In this document: positions 28,690 to 34,079 of the stretch, piece by piece
How positions within the stretch are numbered: position 1 is the first letter of the stretch
Layout of the letters: every line of letters begins with the position of its first letter
IMG/VR virus record: IMGVR_UViG_3300047325_000054
Span: 1 to 38,715 of that record
From: a virus
DNA: 38,715 bases
Direction: 5' to 3' (one strand)
Program-made: the position numbers and the translations under genes
The notes under the pieces: model-generated
The model's database searches: none
Told to the model about the DNA's origin: nothing
The model's input: the letters and a program-made list of their open reading frames with translations, nothing else

Positions 28690-28946
28690 TAGATTGACCG
28701 CCCGATGGTGCTGAACAGCGTGGACAGGTGCCCGGAAAAGCTGTGCATTGAAGCCAACAGCACGAGCCCAAGCACGCCGGCGATGATGCCGTATTCCAGA
28801 CTGGTGACCGCGGCCCGGTCAGTCCGCAGCTCGCGGATCAGCGCGCGGAGGATGGCAAACTTGCGGGGGTCCGGCTCGTAAGCCGCGGCGTTGCACAGGT
28901 CCTGGCGCACTGCGGCGCGAGCGGCGATTTCGGCGGGGGTTGTCAT
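28689..28946 (-). CDS. Flp/Fap-type pilin-like protein
   Basis: An 85-residue protein. The last 45 residues (from 41) match type IVb Flp pilins: RTDRAAVTSLEYG, then IIAGVLGLVLLASM and a GHLSTLFSTIG end. The invariant Glu-Tyr (E51-Y52) lies five and six residues after a possible prepilin-peptidase site at A46/V47, where the usual -1 Gly is Ala. The first 40 residues are an extra helical, charged extension not seen in ordinary short Flp leaders. In hosts, Flp pilins are polymerised by the tad system. A phage copy without tad genes may cap or poison host pili, or may just use the fold as a membrane anchor. Confidence 0.72.
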   Translation of the reverse strand: MTTPAEIAARAAVRQDLCNAAAYEPDPRKFAILRALIRELRTDRAAVTSLEYGIIAGVLGLVLLASMHSFSGHLSTLFSTIGRSI

Positions 28947-28949
28947 TGT

Positions 28950-29129
28950 TCAGCCCTCCACAACGATGCGGCAGCCGGCGCGGCGCACCAGGGTTTCGCG
29001 GGCGTTCTTTTTGGGTGCAAACCCGCCCTTTGCGCGCTTTACTTCAATGCCGAACCAGACGTGGGCAAGGTTGGCGTCGCCGGTATCGCGAACCAGAAAA
29101 AAGCGGTTTTGGGTGTCCTCTACAATCAT
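28950..29129 (-). CDS. Small basic hypothetical protein (59 aa)
   Basis: ATG 29129 gives MIVEDTQNRFFLVRDTG and a beta-rich start followed by a basic stretch (GIEVKRAKGGFAPKKNARET) ending CRIVVEG. AGGA lies just upstream, and the in-frame extension to 29177 overlaps the previous gene. No family is recognised; nucleic-acid binding is possible from the charge. Confidence 0.68.
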   Translation of the reverse strand: MIVEDTQNRFFLVRDTGDANLAHVWFGIEVKRAKGGFAPKKNARETLVRRAGCRIVVEG

Positions 29130-29142
29130 TGTCCTGGCTCCG

Positions 29143-29304
29143 TTATTTGCTGAGGGTGATGCGAAGGCTGCGGGCAAAGGTCAGCAGCCGGCGGCGCAGG
29201 GCGCCTGAAAGGGGGTGGCCATCAAACGATCCGGCTTCCTCCATGAGGTCCGCGGCGCGGCTCAAGAGCTTGCGCAACCGGCGGATGGTTAGCGCATCCG
29301 TCAT
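29143..29304 (-). CDS. Small helical protein, first clear gene of the leftward operon (53 aa)
   Basis: ATG 29304 to TAA 29143 encodes MTDALTIRRLRKLLSRAADL, then a Gly/Pro turn and a second basic helix (LRRRLLTFARSLRITLSK). Two amphipathic Arg/Leu helices suggest nucleic-acid or protein contact. The Shine-Dalgarno is weak; the start could be coupled to the uncertain ORF upstream through ATGA. Being first after PL makes an antitermination or regulatory role attractive but unproven. Confidence 0.6.
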   Translation of the reverse strand: MTDALTIRRLRKLLSRAADLMEEAGSFDGHPLSGALRRRLLTFARSLRITLSK

Positions 29305-29501
29305 GCCGCACCCGTGATCACGTTTTGGGTGGGTCGTTCCGATAAGTTACTCGAAGTGTTGCGCTGCAAGCCGTTGCAATTGCGCAGGATTTTACGATCA
29401 CTCACGAATAACGTGTTGGCTAAGCCACATGCTTGCGCAGTCAACCAAAGGGTGCATTGTCCGGGACGGTAAAAATATCTGGAGTTGACGATGCCAAACA
29501 T
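29301..29501 (-). CDS. Doubtful leader ORF of the leftward operon (66 aa)
   Basis: ATG 29501 with GAGG 8 bases upstream runs to a TGA that overlaps the next ATG (ATGA), which would suit a real first gene. The product (MFGIVNSRYFYRPGQCTLW...) is mixed and matches nothing I know, and codon third positions are less GC-biased than in neighbours. It may be a leader sequence with a chance frame. Confidence 0.3.
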   Translation of the reverse strand: MFGIVNSRYFYRPGQCTLWLTAQACGLANTLFVSDRKILRNCNGLQRNTSSNLSERPTQNVITGAA

Positions 29502-29546
29502 TGGAAGAGCCTCAACGGCGAGGCGGAATGCCCCGGCGATGAAGGG

Positions 29547-29576
29547 ACACTAACCGCTGCGGTTAGGTCTTGTCCA
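29547..29576 (-). promoter_or_regulatory. Predicted PL promoter with operator OL1
   Basis: On the minus strand, TGGACA (29576-29571) and TAGTGT (29552-29547) are separated by 18 bases. The palindrome TAACCGCTGCGGTTA (29551-29565) lies 5 bases after the -35, and its final TA forms the first two bases of the -10. The same geometry is found at PR. A repressor bound here would block polymerase. The -10 is weak (3 of 6), so the promoter call depends on this symmetry. Confidence 0.65.
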
Positions 29577-29584
29577 GCAAAAAA

Positions 29585-29599
29585 TAACCGGAGCGGTTA
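29585..29599. promoter_or_regulatory. Operator OL2
   Basis: TAACCGGAGCGGTTA, a palindrome with perfect 6-base arms matching the other operators. Its centre is 34 bases from OL1, the same spacing as OR1-OR2, and it lies upstream of the predicted PL -35. It could support cooperative repressor binding. Confidence 0.8.
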
Positions 29600-29700
29600 G
29601 ATTTATCGTTAGGGGTGTCGGCCAGGTGCCAGAAGATCAGCTAAGGCAAGGTAATGTGGTCATATTTCCGGCCCGTCAGGGCCCAAGCAAAAATCTAAAC

Positions 29701-30078
29701 CTAAGCCGCTGTCCGGCCGCGGGCCTGGGCAAACGCCTTCGCGGCAAGAAGCAGACTGTCTTGCTCGGGCACGTCCAGCAGATCCCACAGGACGAACATC
29801 GCTCGCCGGCGATTCAGTTGATCCGTGAGGTGGCTTTCGCCTTCGGTGTCGGGGAGGAATTCGACCGCCGGATCGATGAGCGCCGATGGCCGGACCTGTA
29901 GCACCTTAGCTATGTCCACCATCCAGCCGTGAGTGAGAGGGTTGACCTGATTTTCCAGTTTGTAGATTTGCTGGAGGCTGGTCGGCCCGATCCCCTTGGC
30001 GATCTTTTCTAATGATACGTCCGCCCTAAGCCGCAGCTCGCGGATCCGGTTAGGCGGGTTTTTCGGGCGGTAAGCCAT
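29701..30078 (-). CDS. CI-like repressor (HTH_XRE, no protease domain)
   Basis: The start at ATG 30078 (MAYRPKNPPNRIRELRLRAD) gives 125 residues; ATG 30114 is in frame but would put operator OR3 inside the gene. The N-terminal helix-turn-helix is clear: LRLRADVSLEKIAKGIG, then a TSLQQIYKLENQ recognition helix and ITHG-like end (NPLTHGWMVDIAKVL). The C-terminal 60 residues are short and helical and lack the Ser-Lys self-cleaving domain of lambda CI, so induction must use another route, such as an antirepressor. It faces the Cro-like gene across three operators and presumably binds all five TAACCG palindromes. Confidence 0.85.
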   Translation of the reverse strand: MAYRPKNPPNRIRELRLRADVSLEKIAKGIGPTSLQQIYKLENQVNPLTHGWMVDIAKVLQVRPSALIDPAVEFLPDTEGESHLTDQLNRRRAMFVLWDLLDVPEQDSLLLAAKAFAQARGRTAA

Positions 30079-30089
30079 CCCTTCATGAT

Positions 30090-30104
30090 TAACCAAGGCG
30101 GTTA
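30090..30104. promoter_or_regulatory. Operator OR3
   Basis: TAACCAAGGCGGTTA, with one mismatch in the left arm relative to the other four operators, 12 bases upstream of the repressor start. Its centre is 24 bases from OR2. As the imperfect, repressor-proximal site it may be the weakest, and may serve autoregulation or Cro control of repressor transcription. Confidence 0.72.
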
Positions 30105-30113
30105 TCCGGTCCA

Positions 30114-30128
30114 TAACCGGGGCGGTTA
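30114..30128. promoter_or_regulatory. Operator OR2
   Basis: TAACCGGGGCGGTTA, a perfect-arm palindrome whose centre lies 34 bases from OR1. It sits just upstream of the predicted PR -35 (30137), a place where bound repressor could also contact a polymerase moving leftward. Confidence 0.8.
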
Positions 30129-30136
30129 GATTTCGC

Positions 30137-30166
30137 TTGCCAAGACTTAACCGGTGCGGTTAGGAT
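30137..30166 (+). promoter_or_regulatory. Predicted PR promoter with operator OR1
   Basis: TTGCCA (30137-30142) and TAGGAT (30161-30166) are separated by 18 bases. Operator TAACCGGTGCGGTTA (30148-30162) begins 5 bases after the -35 and shares its last TA with the -10. This is the exact mirror of PL. Transcription should start near 30173-30174, at the ATG of the Cro-like gene. Confidence 0.7.
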
Positions 30167-30173
30167 GTTGGCT

Positions 30174-30374
30174 ATGACGCTTCGTGAATTCCTAGACACT
30201 GAGAAGATCAGCCCCTCGGTCTTTGCCGTGAAGATCGGCGTCACTCCGGTGGCTCTGTATCGATACATGGCGGGGGACAGGCAGCCGCGCCGTGCCGTTG
30301 TGCAACGGATCATTGAACAGTCTGACGGCAAGGTGACGCCCGGCGATTTGTTCGTCGTGAAGGCGGCCGCGTAA
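30174..30374 (+). CDS. Cro-like HTH regulator
   Basis: ATG 30174 gives 66 residues; ATG 30165 is in frame but falls within the predicted -10. The protein shows a helix-turn-helix (FAVKIGVTPVALYRYMAGDR) and a C-terminal QRIIEQSDGKVTPGDLF segment often seen in small phage Cro/YdaS-like proteins. It is the first gene rightward of the operators and so is the expected opponent of the repressor. If transcription starts where the promoter predicts, its mRNA has no leader. The stop overlaps the next ATG (TAATG). Confidence 0.82.
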   Translation: MTLREFLDTEKISPSVFAVKIGVTPVALYRYMAGDRQPRRAVVQRIIEQSDGKVTPGDLFVVKAAA

Positions 30375-30433
30375 TGGCCGTTTATATGATCCAAGCTGGC
30401 GGCCCTGGTGGCACCGTGCAGGCATCCGCCTAA
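30374..30433 (+). pseudogene. 19-codon ORF, remnant of a GIY-YIG-type gene start
   Basis: Encodes MAVYMIQAGGPGGTVQASA. It is coupled by TAATG to both the Cro-like gene and the next gene. The opening VYxIQAGxxG is that of phage GIY-YIG (T5orf172-like) proteins, where the normal continuation is a PVKIG motif; here it breaks off at once. It looks like a stump whose reading frame was kept as a coupling spacer, or a tiny real peptide. No GIY-YIG core follows. Confidence 0.4.
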
Positions 30434-30618
30434 TGCCCCGGATCGGAATTCTTCCCGACATCGCTGAGCGCATGCAGGCGAAGGCCCGCCCGCGCCGCGG
30501 TCTGTCGGATCACGCGCAGAACAACCTCACGAAGCTGCTCTGGCTCGGCATCATCTGCTGGATCGTCATTTCGTTGGGCTGGGTGTCCAGTCCGTATTTT
30601 GCGGGCTGGTTCCGATGA
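30433..30618 (+). CDS. Small single-pass membrane protein (61 aa)
   Basis: A basic N-terminal half (RMQAKARPRRGLSDHAQNN) is followed by one membrane helix (about residues 34-52, LLWLGIICWIVISLGWVS) and a short tail. It is coupled to both neighbours (TAATG, ATGA). Function unknown; an early membrane protein near cro is a usual place for superinfection-exclusion genes. Confidence 0.65.
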   Translation: MPRIGILPDIAERMQAKARPRRGLSDHAQNNLTKLLWLGIICWIVISLGWVSSPYFAGWFR

Positions 30619-30818
30619 TCTGCCGCACCCCAGGCCCGGCTCTGACGCCGTGGCCACAGTTCCTTCAATCGCATCTTGACGCGCTTCAGCTTGCCGGCGA
30701 CTACGCGTCTGGTCTTCCACTTCGTAAGCCCTCCGTTTCGTCTGCACCCTTTTTAGGAGCGCAGACATGGGAAACAGTAGCCGAACGAACCCCCGAAACT
30801 TTCCAGGCAGCGCGATGA
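30615..30818 (+). CDS. Uncertain small protein (67 aa)
   Basis: ATG 30615 overlaps the previous stop (ATGA), which is the main support. The sequence is Pro/Leu/Thr-rich with no recognised features, and its last 52 bases overlap the well-supported HTH gene in another frame. It might be a real coupled gene or a run-through of an intergenic stretch. Confidence 0.4.
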   Translation: MICRTPGPALTPWPQFLQSHLDALQLAGDYASGLPLRKPSVSSAPFLGAQTWETVAERTPETFQAAR

Positions 30819-31111
30819 TCGCCGCCGCGGAATATAGCCCTTATCAGGCCGCGGTTTTCCGCATCCTGGACAGCCATTACCGGCCGCTGCGCAACGCCGC
30901 CAAGATACTGGCGCGACACGGCCGTGCGACGCCCAAGACGGCTGAAAACTGGCTTGCAAAAAAACACGCGCCCCGTGGCGATCAGTTGATTGCCCTGTGC
31001 GCGAACTGTGACGCCCTAGCCGATGAAATCTTCCGCATGGTCGCGGAACTGAAAGCCTCAAGGAATGAGCCAACACCAAGTCAATTACGAGGAACGGATG
31101 GCAAGGCATGA
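30767..31111 (+). CDS. HTH-type DNA-binding protein (CII-like position)
   Basis: ATG 30767 with GGAG 8 bases upstream gives 114 residues. Residues 30-75 contain a helix-turn-helix pattern (NAAKILARHGRATPKTAENW, then a HAPRGDQLIALCANCD segment) as in phage regulators that bind as small helical bundles. The N-terminal 15 residues look disordered. Its position after cro suggests an early activator equivalent to lambda CII, but sequence does not prove this. Confidence 0.72.
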   Translation: MGNSSRTNPRNFPGSAMIAAAEYSPYQAAVFRILDSHYRPLRNAAKILARHGRATPKTAENWLAKKHAPRGDQLIALCANCDALADEIFRMVAELKASRNEPTPSQLRGTDGKA

Positions 31112-31235
31112 GCGAGCCCTTACCGCCGCACGCGATTACATGACGGAAGCGTTGCGCCGCATTGACGATGCGACCGACGCTATTGAGAAACTGCGCGCCC
31201 AGGTTGTTCGGCTTGGAGGCACGCCAGATGCGTAA
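31098..31235 (+). CDS. Small coiled-coil protein (45 aa)
   Basis: ATG 31098 with GAGGA 4 bases upstream; an in-frame ATG at 31065 would add 11 residues. The product (MARHERALTAARDYMTEALR...) is one long amphipathic helix with an Ile/Leu heptad pattern ending VVRLGGTPDA. It overlaps both neighbours. Function unknown. Confidence 0.6.
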   Translation: MARHERALTAARDYMTEALRRIDDATDAIEKLRAQVVRLGGTPDA

Positions 31236-31398
31236 TTCAGAGATCCCGCTTGTCGGGCTGTGCCACCTGTCACGCCATACAGGGACTAGCGTTTCCTCCC
31301 TCAACTCGGCGCCGGGTGTTGCACCATCCGGCGCCGCTTTTGGGCACACTCCCGACGACGCCGAAGACGGCCAGAAGGAAGAAGGCGAAGAGCAATGA
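31228..31398 (+). CDS. Small hypothetical protein with acidic tail (56 aa)
   Basis: ATG 31228 with GGAGG 9 bases upstream gives 56 residues: a mixed N-terminal half (PLVGLCHLSRHTG) and a Glu/Asp-rich tail. The stop overlaps the next ATG (ATGA). No family; part of it resembles an out-of-frame product, so confidence is moderate. Confidence 0.5.
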   Translation: MRNSEIPLVGLCHLSRHTGTSVSSLNSAPGVAPSGAAFGHTPDDAEDGQKEEGEEQ

Positions 31399-31619
31399 AC
31401 GCTTTCAACGCCGCAGTCGCCATAGGCCTCGCTCTCTGCCTCGCCGGCTGGCTCAAGGCTTGGTCCGAAGCCCGCTGGCTGCGCGATGTCAACAAGATCG
31501 CCATGAAGCAATTGGATGCCGCGCGGCAGCATGCCGATCGCCAGCGCGAGCGCGCCGAGGCGGCCAACAAGCGTTGGTCCACGGCCATGAACGCGATGCA
31601 GCGGCGGACGCACTCATGA
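31395..31619 (+). CDS. Small membrane-anchored coiled-coil protein (74 aa)
   Basis: An N-terminal membrane helix (residues 4-20, FNAAVAIGLALCLAGWL) is followed by a charged helix (VNKIAMKQLDAARQHADRQR, then ERAEAANKRW). The layout resembles small phage spanin- or exclusion-like proteins, but its early-gene position argues against lysis. Coupled by ATGA at both ends. Confidence 0.65.
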   Translation: MNAFNAAVAIGLALCLAGWLKAWSEARWLRDVNKIAMKQLDAARQHADRQRERAEAANKRWSTAMNAMQRRTHS

Positions 31620-31804
31620 TCCCCGCCTGCCACTGTGGCGCCGAGAGCGTCGTTCTTTTCCCGGGCACCGATGCTGAGCGTTCTGACCTGTTCGATTTCG
31701 CATTGGCGCGCCCCGTGGCTGACCTCGCGTTCTGCCTGCCCCACGCGAAAGAGCGCGGCTGGCCGAACCTCCAGCAAGAGCGGAGTGGTCGCCATGCAGG
31801 TTGA
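31616..31804 (+). CDS. Small Cys/His protein (62 aa)
   Basis: ATG 31616 overlaps the previous stop. The protein begins MIPACHCGAESVVLFPG and later has FCLPHAKERGWP, so C5, H6, C7 and a C-x2-H pair could hold a zinc ion. The next gene's start lies within its last codons. No family is recognised. Confidence 0.62.
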   Translation: MIPACHCGAESVVLFPGTDAERSDLFDFALARPVADLAFCLPHAKERGWPNLQQERSGRHAG

Positions 31805-32066
31805 GCCGGCGCCGTCATCGTTCAGCACCTTTGCCGTCCTGACCACGCAGCGCCTCTACAGCGGCCGCACGCGCTCGGGCGAGGTTTTCGAGTTCGGCCA
31901 TCGGTCGGACGGGCGGTTCACCTACAGCATCTACGGCAATGGTTTCGACGTTGCCGGGTCGGCGAAGTCGCTGGCCGATGCACAAGATACCGTCGCGGAG
32001 ACGATCCGCGCGCGGTGCCAGATCGGCGGCAATCATGCCGCTGGTGAAGGAGTCGCCCATCCATGA
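31794..32066 (+). CDS. Hypothetical protein (90 aa)
   Basis: ATG 31794 with GGAG 8 bases upstream. The body is beta-rich (FAVLTTQRLYSGRTRSGEVF, FTYSIYGNGFDVAG) followed by a helix (SLADAQDTVAETIRARC), a compact alpha/beta shape. The stop overlaps the next gene (ATGA). Function unknown. Confidence 0.7.
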   Translation: MQVEPAPSSFSTFAVLTTQRLYSGRTRSGEVFEFGHRSDGRFTYSIYGNGFDVAGSAKSLADAQDTVAETIRARCQIGGNHAAGEGVAHP

Positions 32067-32614
32067 GCGACTTTGAAGAGACGGTCATCCGAAAGCTCTG
32101 CGCCATCGCTGATGCGGTGAACTGGGGCGATCAGCAGGCCGTCGAAATCCTCCACAGACTCCCGCCGAGGCCGCTTCTCAAGGCGCTGCTCGGTATCGTC
32201 TACAACGTCCAATCAGGAGCTATCACACCAATGTCAGGCACCGACACCATCAACCTTACGAATGCCGCAAACCCCGCGGCCGCAACGCGTTATCTCGGCA
32301 TCATTGACGTGGCTGGCGGCACCGCCCTCCCCACGTTGGCAGTGACCGCAGGCACCGCTTCGCTCGTTGCCCTTGTGCCCGCCACGGCATTGTCGGGCAT
32401 CAACCAGAACCAGTTCTTTTTCGGCGTTTATCCGGTCGATACCGCCAACGAAACCAACGATGCGGTGACGGTGACTGCAACGTTGCCGGATGGCTCGCCG
32501 CCGGTTGTACTGAACTTTCTGATCAGCGGCACCGGCGAAACCGAAACGCTCGATACCAATAGCGCCGTTGGCTCGTGGGCCAATGCCCCGACCGTTCCGA
32601 CCTCGCCTGTTTAA
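32063..32614 (+). CDS. Hypothetical protein with beta-rich C-terminal domain
   Basis: ATG 32063 gives 183 residues. Residues 1-55 are helical (FEETVIRKLCAIADAVNWGD). From about 57 on the sequence is Thr/Ala/Gly-rich and beta-like, and an internal ATG at 32231 with AGGAG upstream starts MSGTDTINLTNAANPAAATR, so two proteins may be made. The beta half looks like a carbohydrate- or surface-type domain, odd among early genes. No family is assigned. Confidence 0.6.
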   Translation: MSDFEETVIRKLCAIADAVNWGDQQAVEILHRLPPRPLLKALLGIVYNVQSGAITPMSGTDTINLTNAANPAAATRYLGIIDVAGGTALPTLAVTAGTASLVALVPATALSGINQNQFFFGVYPVDTANETNDAVTVTATLPDGSPPVVLNFLISGTGETETLDTNSAVGSWANAPTVPTSPV

Positions 32615-32630
32615 TCACTAGCCTGCAACC

Positions 32631-32654
32631 GGCCCCGTCTTAGGCGGCGGGGCC
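32631..32654 (+). terminator. GC-rich hairpin, possible weak terminator
   Basis: GGCCCCG and CGGGGCC form a 7-bp stem around a 10-base loop, between the end of one early gene and the GapR-like gene. Only GTGTTT follows rather than a proper T-run, so it may attenuate transcription or protect the RNA rather than terminate fully. Confidence 0.45.
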
Positions 32655-32669
32655 AACTTGGGTGTTTCA

Positions 32670-32927
32670 ATGTCCGACGATGCAGAACCAGTGACAGGCG
32701 GAATTGCGGCGGATCGGCTGCGGTCGATTGTGGATCGCGTGGAGCGGCTGGAAACTGAGCGCAAGGATATTTCGGAAAGCATTCGCGATATTTTTGTCGA
32801 AGCAAAATCTACGGGCTACGAACCAAAGGTGTTGAAGCAGGTCATTCGCCTGCGCAAACTTGACCCTTCTGAAGTCGAGGAAGCCAGCACGTTGCTTGAC
32901 CTTTACATGCGCGCGCTAGGAGGCTGA
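32670..32927 (+). CDS. GapR/DUF2312-like nucleoid protein
   Basis: ATG 32670 gives 85 residues with the DUF2312 pattern: GGIAADRLRSIVDRVERLET, a KDISESIRDIFVEAKSTGY helix, then PKVLKQVIRLRKLD and a final SEVEEASTLLDLYMRAL helix. Caulobacter GapR binds AT-rich and overtwisted DNA ahead of forks and stimulates type II topoisomerases. A phage copy just before the replication genes could support phage DNA replication or compete with the host protein. Confidence 0.9.
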   Translation: MSDDAEPVTGGIAADRLRSIVDRVERLETERKDISESIRDIFVEAKSTGYEPKVLKQVIRLRKLDPSEVEEASTLLDLYMRALGG

Positions 32928-32930
32928 TCC

Positions 32931-33149
32931 ATGTCGGACCTGCCGCACATGCTGACCGAAACAGAAATGCGCTACGAGTTGCAGCGGCGCTGTGTTGAGG
33001 CTGGATCGCAGCGCGCGATTGCCCGCGCATTTGGTCTGTCGGAAGGTCAGCTTTCTAGTATGTTGAGCGGGCGCGAAGGCATCACAGACTCAGTGGTCAA
33101 CGCCATGGGTTATAGTGGCGGCAAAAGATATTGGCGGGTTGTCGCATGA
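32931..33149 (+). CDS. Small HTH regulator (72 aa)
   Basis: Begins MSDLPHMLTETEMRYELQRR. A helix-turn-helix is visible at about residues 25-48 (GSQRAIARAFGLSEGQLSSM), followed by SGREGITDSVVNAMGY and a short C-terminal strand (RYWRVV). This is the plan of short XRE-type phage regulators. Its stop overlaps the RusA start. Confidence 0.78.
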   Translation: MSDLPHMLTETEMRYELQRRCVEAGSQRAIARAFGLSEGQLSSMLSGREGITDSVVNAMGYSGGKRYWRVVA

Positions 33150-33556
33150 GCGCGCTGCTGATCGAGATACCCGGCGAAATGCGTGGCAAGGGACGCCCGC
33201 GTTTCTCGCGCTCCGGTGGGCGCCCCTACACCGACGCCAAGACGGCCAATGCCGAAACCTGGGTTAAGTGCTGTGCCATCGACCAGATCGGGCAGCCCTG
33301 CCTTGAGGGGCCGTTGCGCCTCTCGGTCGATATTGGTGTGGGCATACCGGCAAGCTGGCCCAAGAAGCGCCAGGCGGCTGCGCTGCTGCGCTCCATCCAT
33401 CCAACCGGCAAGCCCGACGCGGACAACAGCGTCAAGCTGATTTGCGATGCGCTGAACAAGATCGTCTGGAAGGACGATAGCCAGATAGTCAGCCTGTCGG
33501 TGCAAAAGTTTTATGCGGCTGAACCGGCGACGAGCCTGACTGTGTGGGCACTATGA
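33146..33556 (+). CDS. rusA: RusA-like Holliday junction resolvase
   Basis: ATG 33146 overlaps the previous stop and gives 136 residues. It shows the RusA pattern: IPGEMRGKGRPRFSRSG near the start, and the catalytic acidic cluster KPDADNSVKLICDAL (D91, D93, D101) followed by VWKDDSQI (D110, D111). RusA dimers cut Holliday junctions symmetrically. Here it would resolve intermediates from RecT recombination and concatemers before packaging. Confidence 0.92.
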   Translation: MSALLIEIPGEMRGKGRPRFSRSGGRPYTDAKTANAETWVKCCAIDQIGQPCLEGPLRLSVDIGVGIPASWPKKRQAAALLRSIHPTGKPDADNSVKLICDALNKIVWKDDSQIVSLSVQKFYAAEPATSLTVWAL

Positions 33557-33828
33557 GCGGCAAACTATGGTCCGAAGCTGAATATGCCACGCTGCGGGAT
33601 CTCTACGCTAGGCAGATGCCTTTGATTGACATGGTGCAATATCTGCCGGGCAGGTCCGTGAATGGCATCTGGCAAGCCGCCGTGCGGGCTAAATTGGTTA
33701 AGGCCAAAGAGCCGTCGCCTTTGCTGCCGCAGAAGGGTGAGAACGAGGCTTATTCGGCCGCAGCCATTGCGCGGTCGAGCGCGCGGTTTGTGGCTGATGG
33801 GCTCAAGTTGATGGCGGCGCGGGCATGA
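33553..33828 (+). CDS. Small HTH/SANT-like DNA-binding protein (91 aa)
   Basis: ATG 33553 overlaps the RusA end. Residues 3-48 (KLWSEAEYATLRDLYARQMP, then LPGRSVNGIWQAAVRAKLV) resemble a Myb/SANT-type trihelical DNA-binding unit: a Trp near the first helix and an R-x3-I-x2-A third helix. The C-terminal half is Ala-rich. Role unknown; the stop overlaps the next start. Confidence 0.68.
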   Translation: MSGKLWSEAEYATLRDLYARQMPLIDMVQYLPGRSVNGIWQAAVRAKLVKAKEPSPLLPQKGENEAYSAAAIARSSARFVADGLKLMAARA

Positions 33829-34079
33829 AACGCGCGCAGGCATATCATCCGATCGAAACCGAGGCGATTATCCATCTTGTGCAGTCGGGTCTTCAATGGA
33901 AGCAGATCGCGCGTGCGATTGGCCGCGATGTGGATAGCACGTCGCTGCGCCAGCACGTTGAGCGGGTCGCGCCGGAATTATTGAAAAGCCACAGTTATCC
34001 ACAGGCCGTAACGCTGCATCGCGGGCGCGTGTCCGGGTATGTTGATGGCCGGAAAAACGAAAAGCAGGCATCGGCATGA
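33825..34079 (+). CDS. Small HTH-like protein (84 aa)
   Basis: Begins MKRAQAYHPIETEAIIHLV. A GLQWKQIARAIGRDVDSTSL helix-turn-helix-like segment is followed by a basic C-terminal half. It seems related in plan to the preceding gene's product, with which it may act. Coupled to both neighbours by ATGA overlaps. Confidence 0.65.
   Translation: MKRAQAYHPIETEAIIHLVQSGLQWKQIARAIGRDVDSTSLRQHVERVAPELLKSHSYPQAVTLHRGRVSGYVDGRKNEKQASA

Larger units (their letters stand above)
29305..29700. other. Leader and operator region left of the repressor
   Basis: About 400 bases without a secure gene. Reading leftward from PL (+1 near 29540), the early transcript has a leader of some 235 bases before 29304, which is AT-richer than coding DNA; apart from the doubtful ORF I see no clear nut-like or riboswitch motif. 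Rightward of the two operators, 29600-29700 holds a GGCCC/GGGCC inverted repeat (29670-29683) near the 3' end of the repressor gene without a T-run, so a weak terminator at best. Confidence 0.6.

Noticed and set aside
29626-29901. Plus-strand open frame of 91 codons
   Set aside because: It is mostly antisense to the repressor gene, whose helix-turn-helix frame is clear.
30040-30052. CGGTTA half-site inside the repressor gene
   Set aside because: The matching TAACCG arm is absent, so it does not count as an operator.
30192-30473. Minus-strand open frame of 93 codons over the Cro-like gene
   Set aside because: Antisense to cro and to the next coupled genes; no motif, and opposite to the expected PR transcript.
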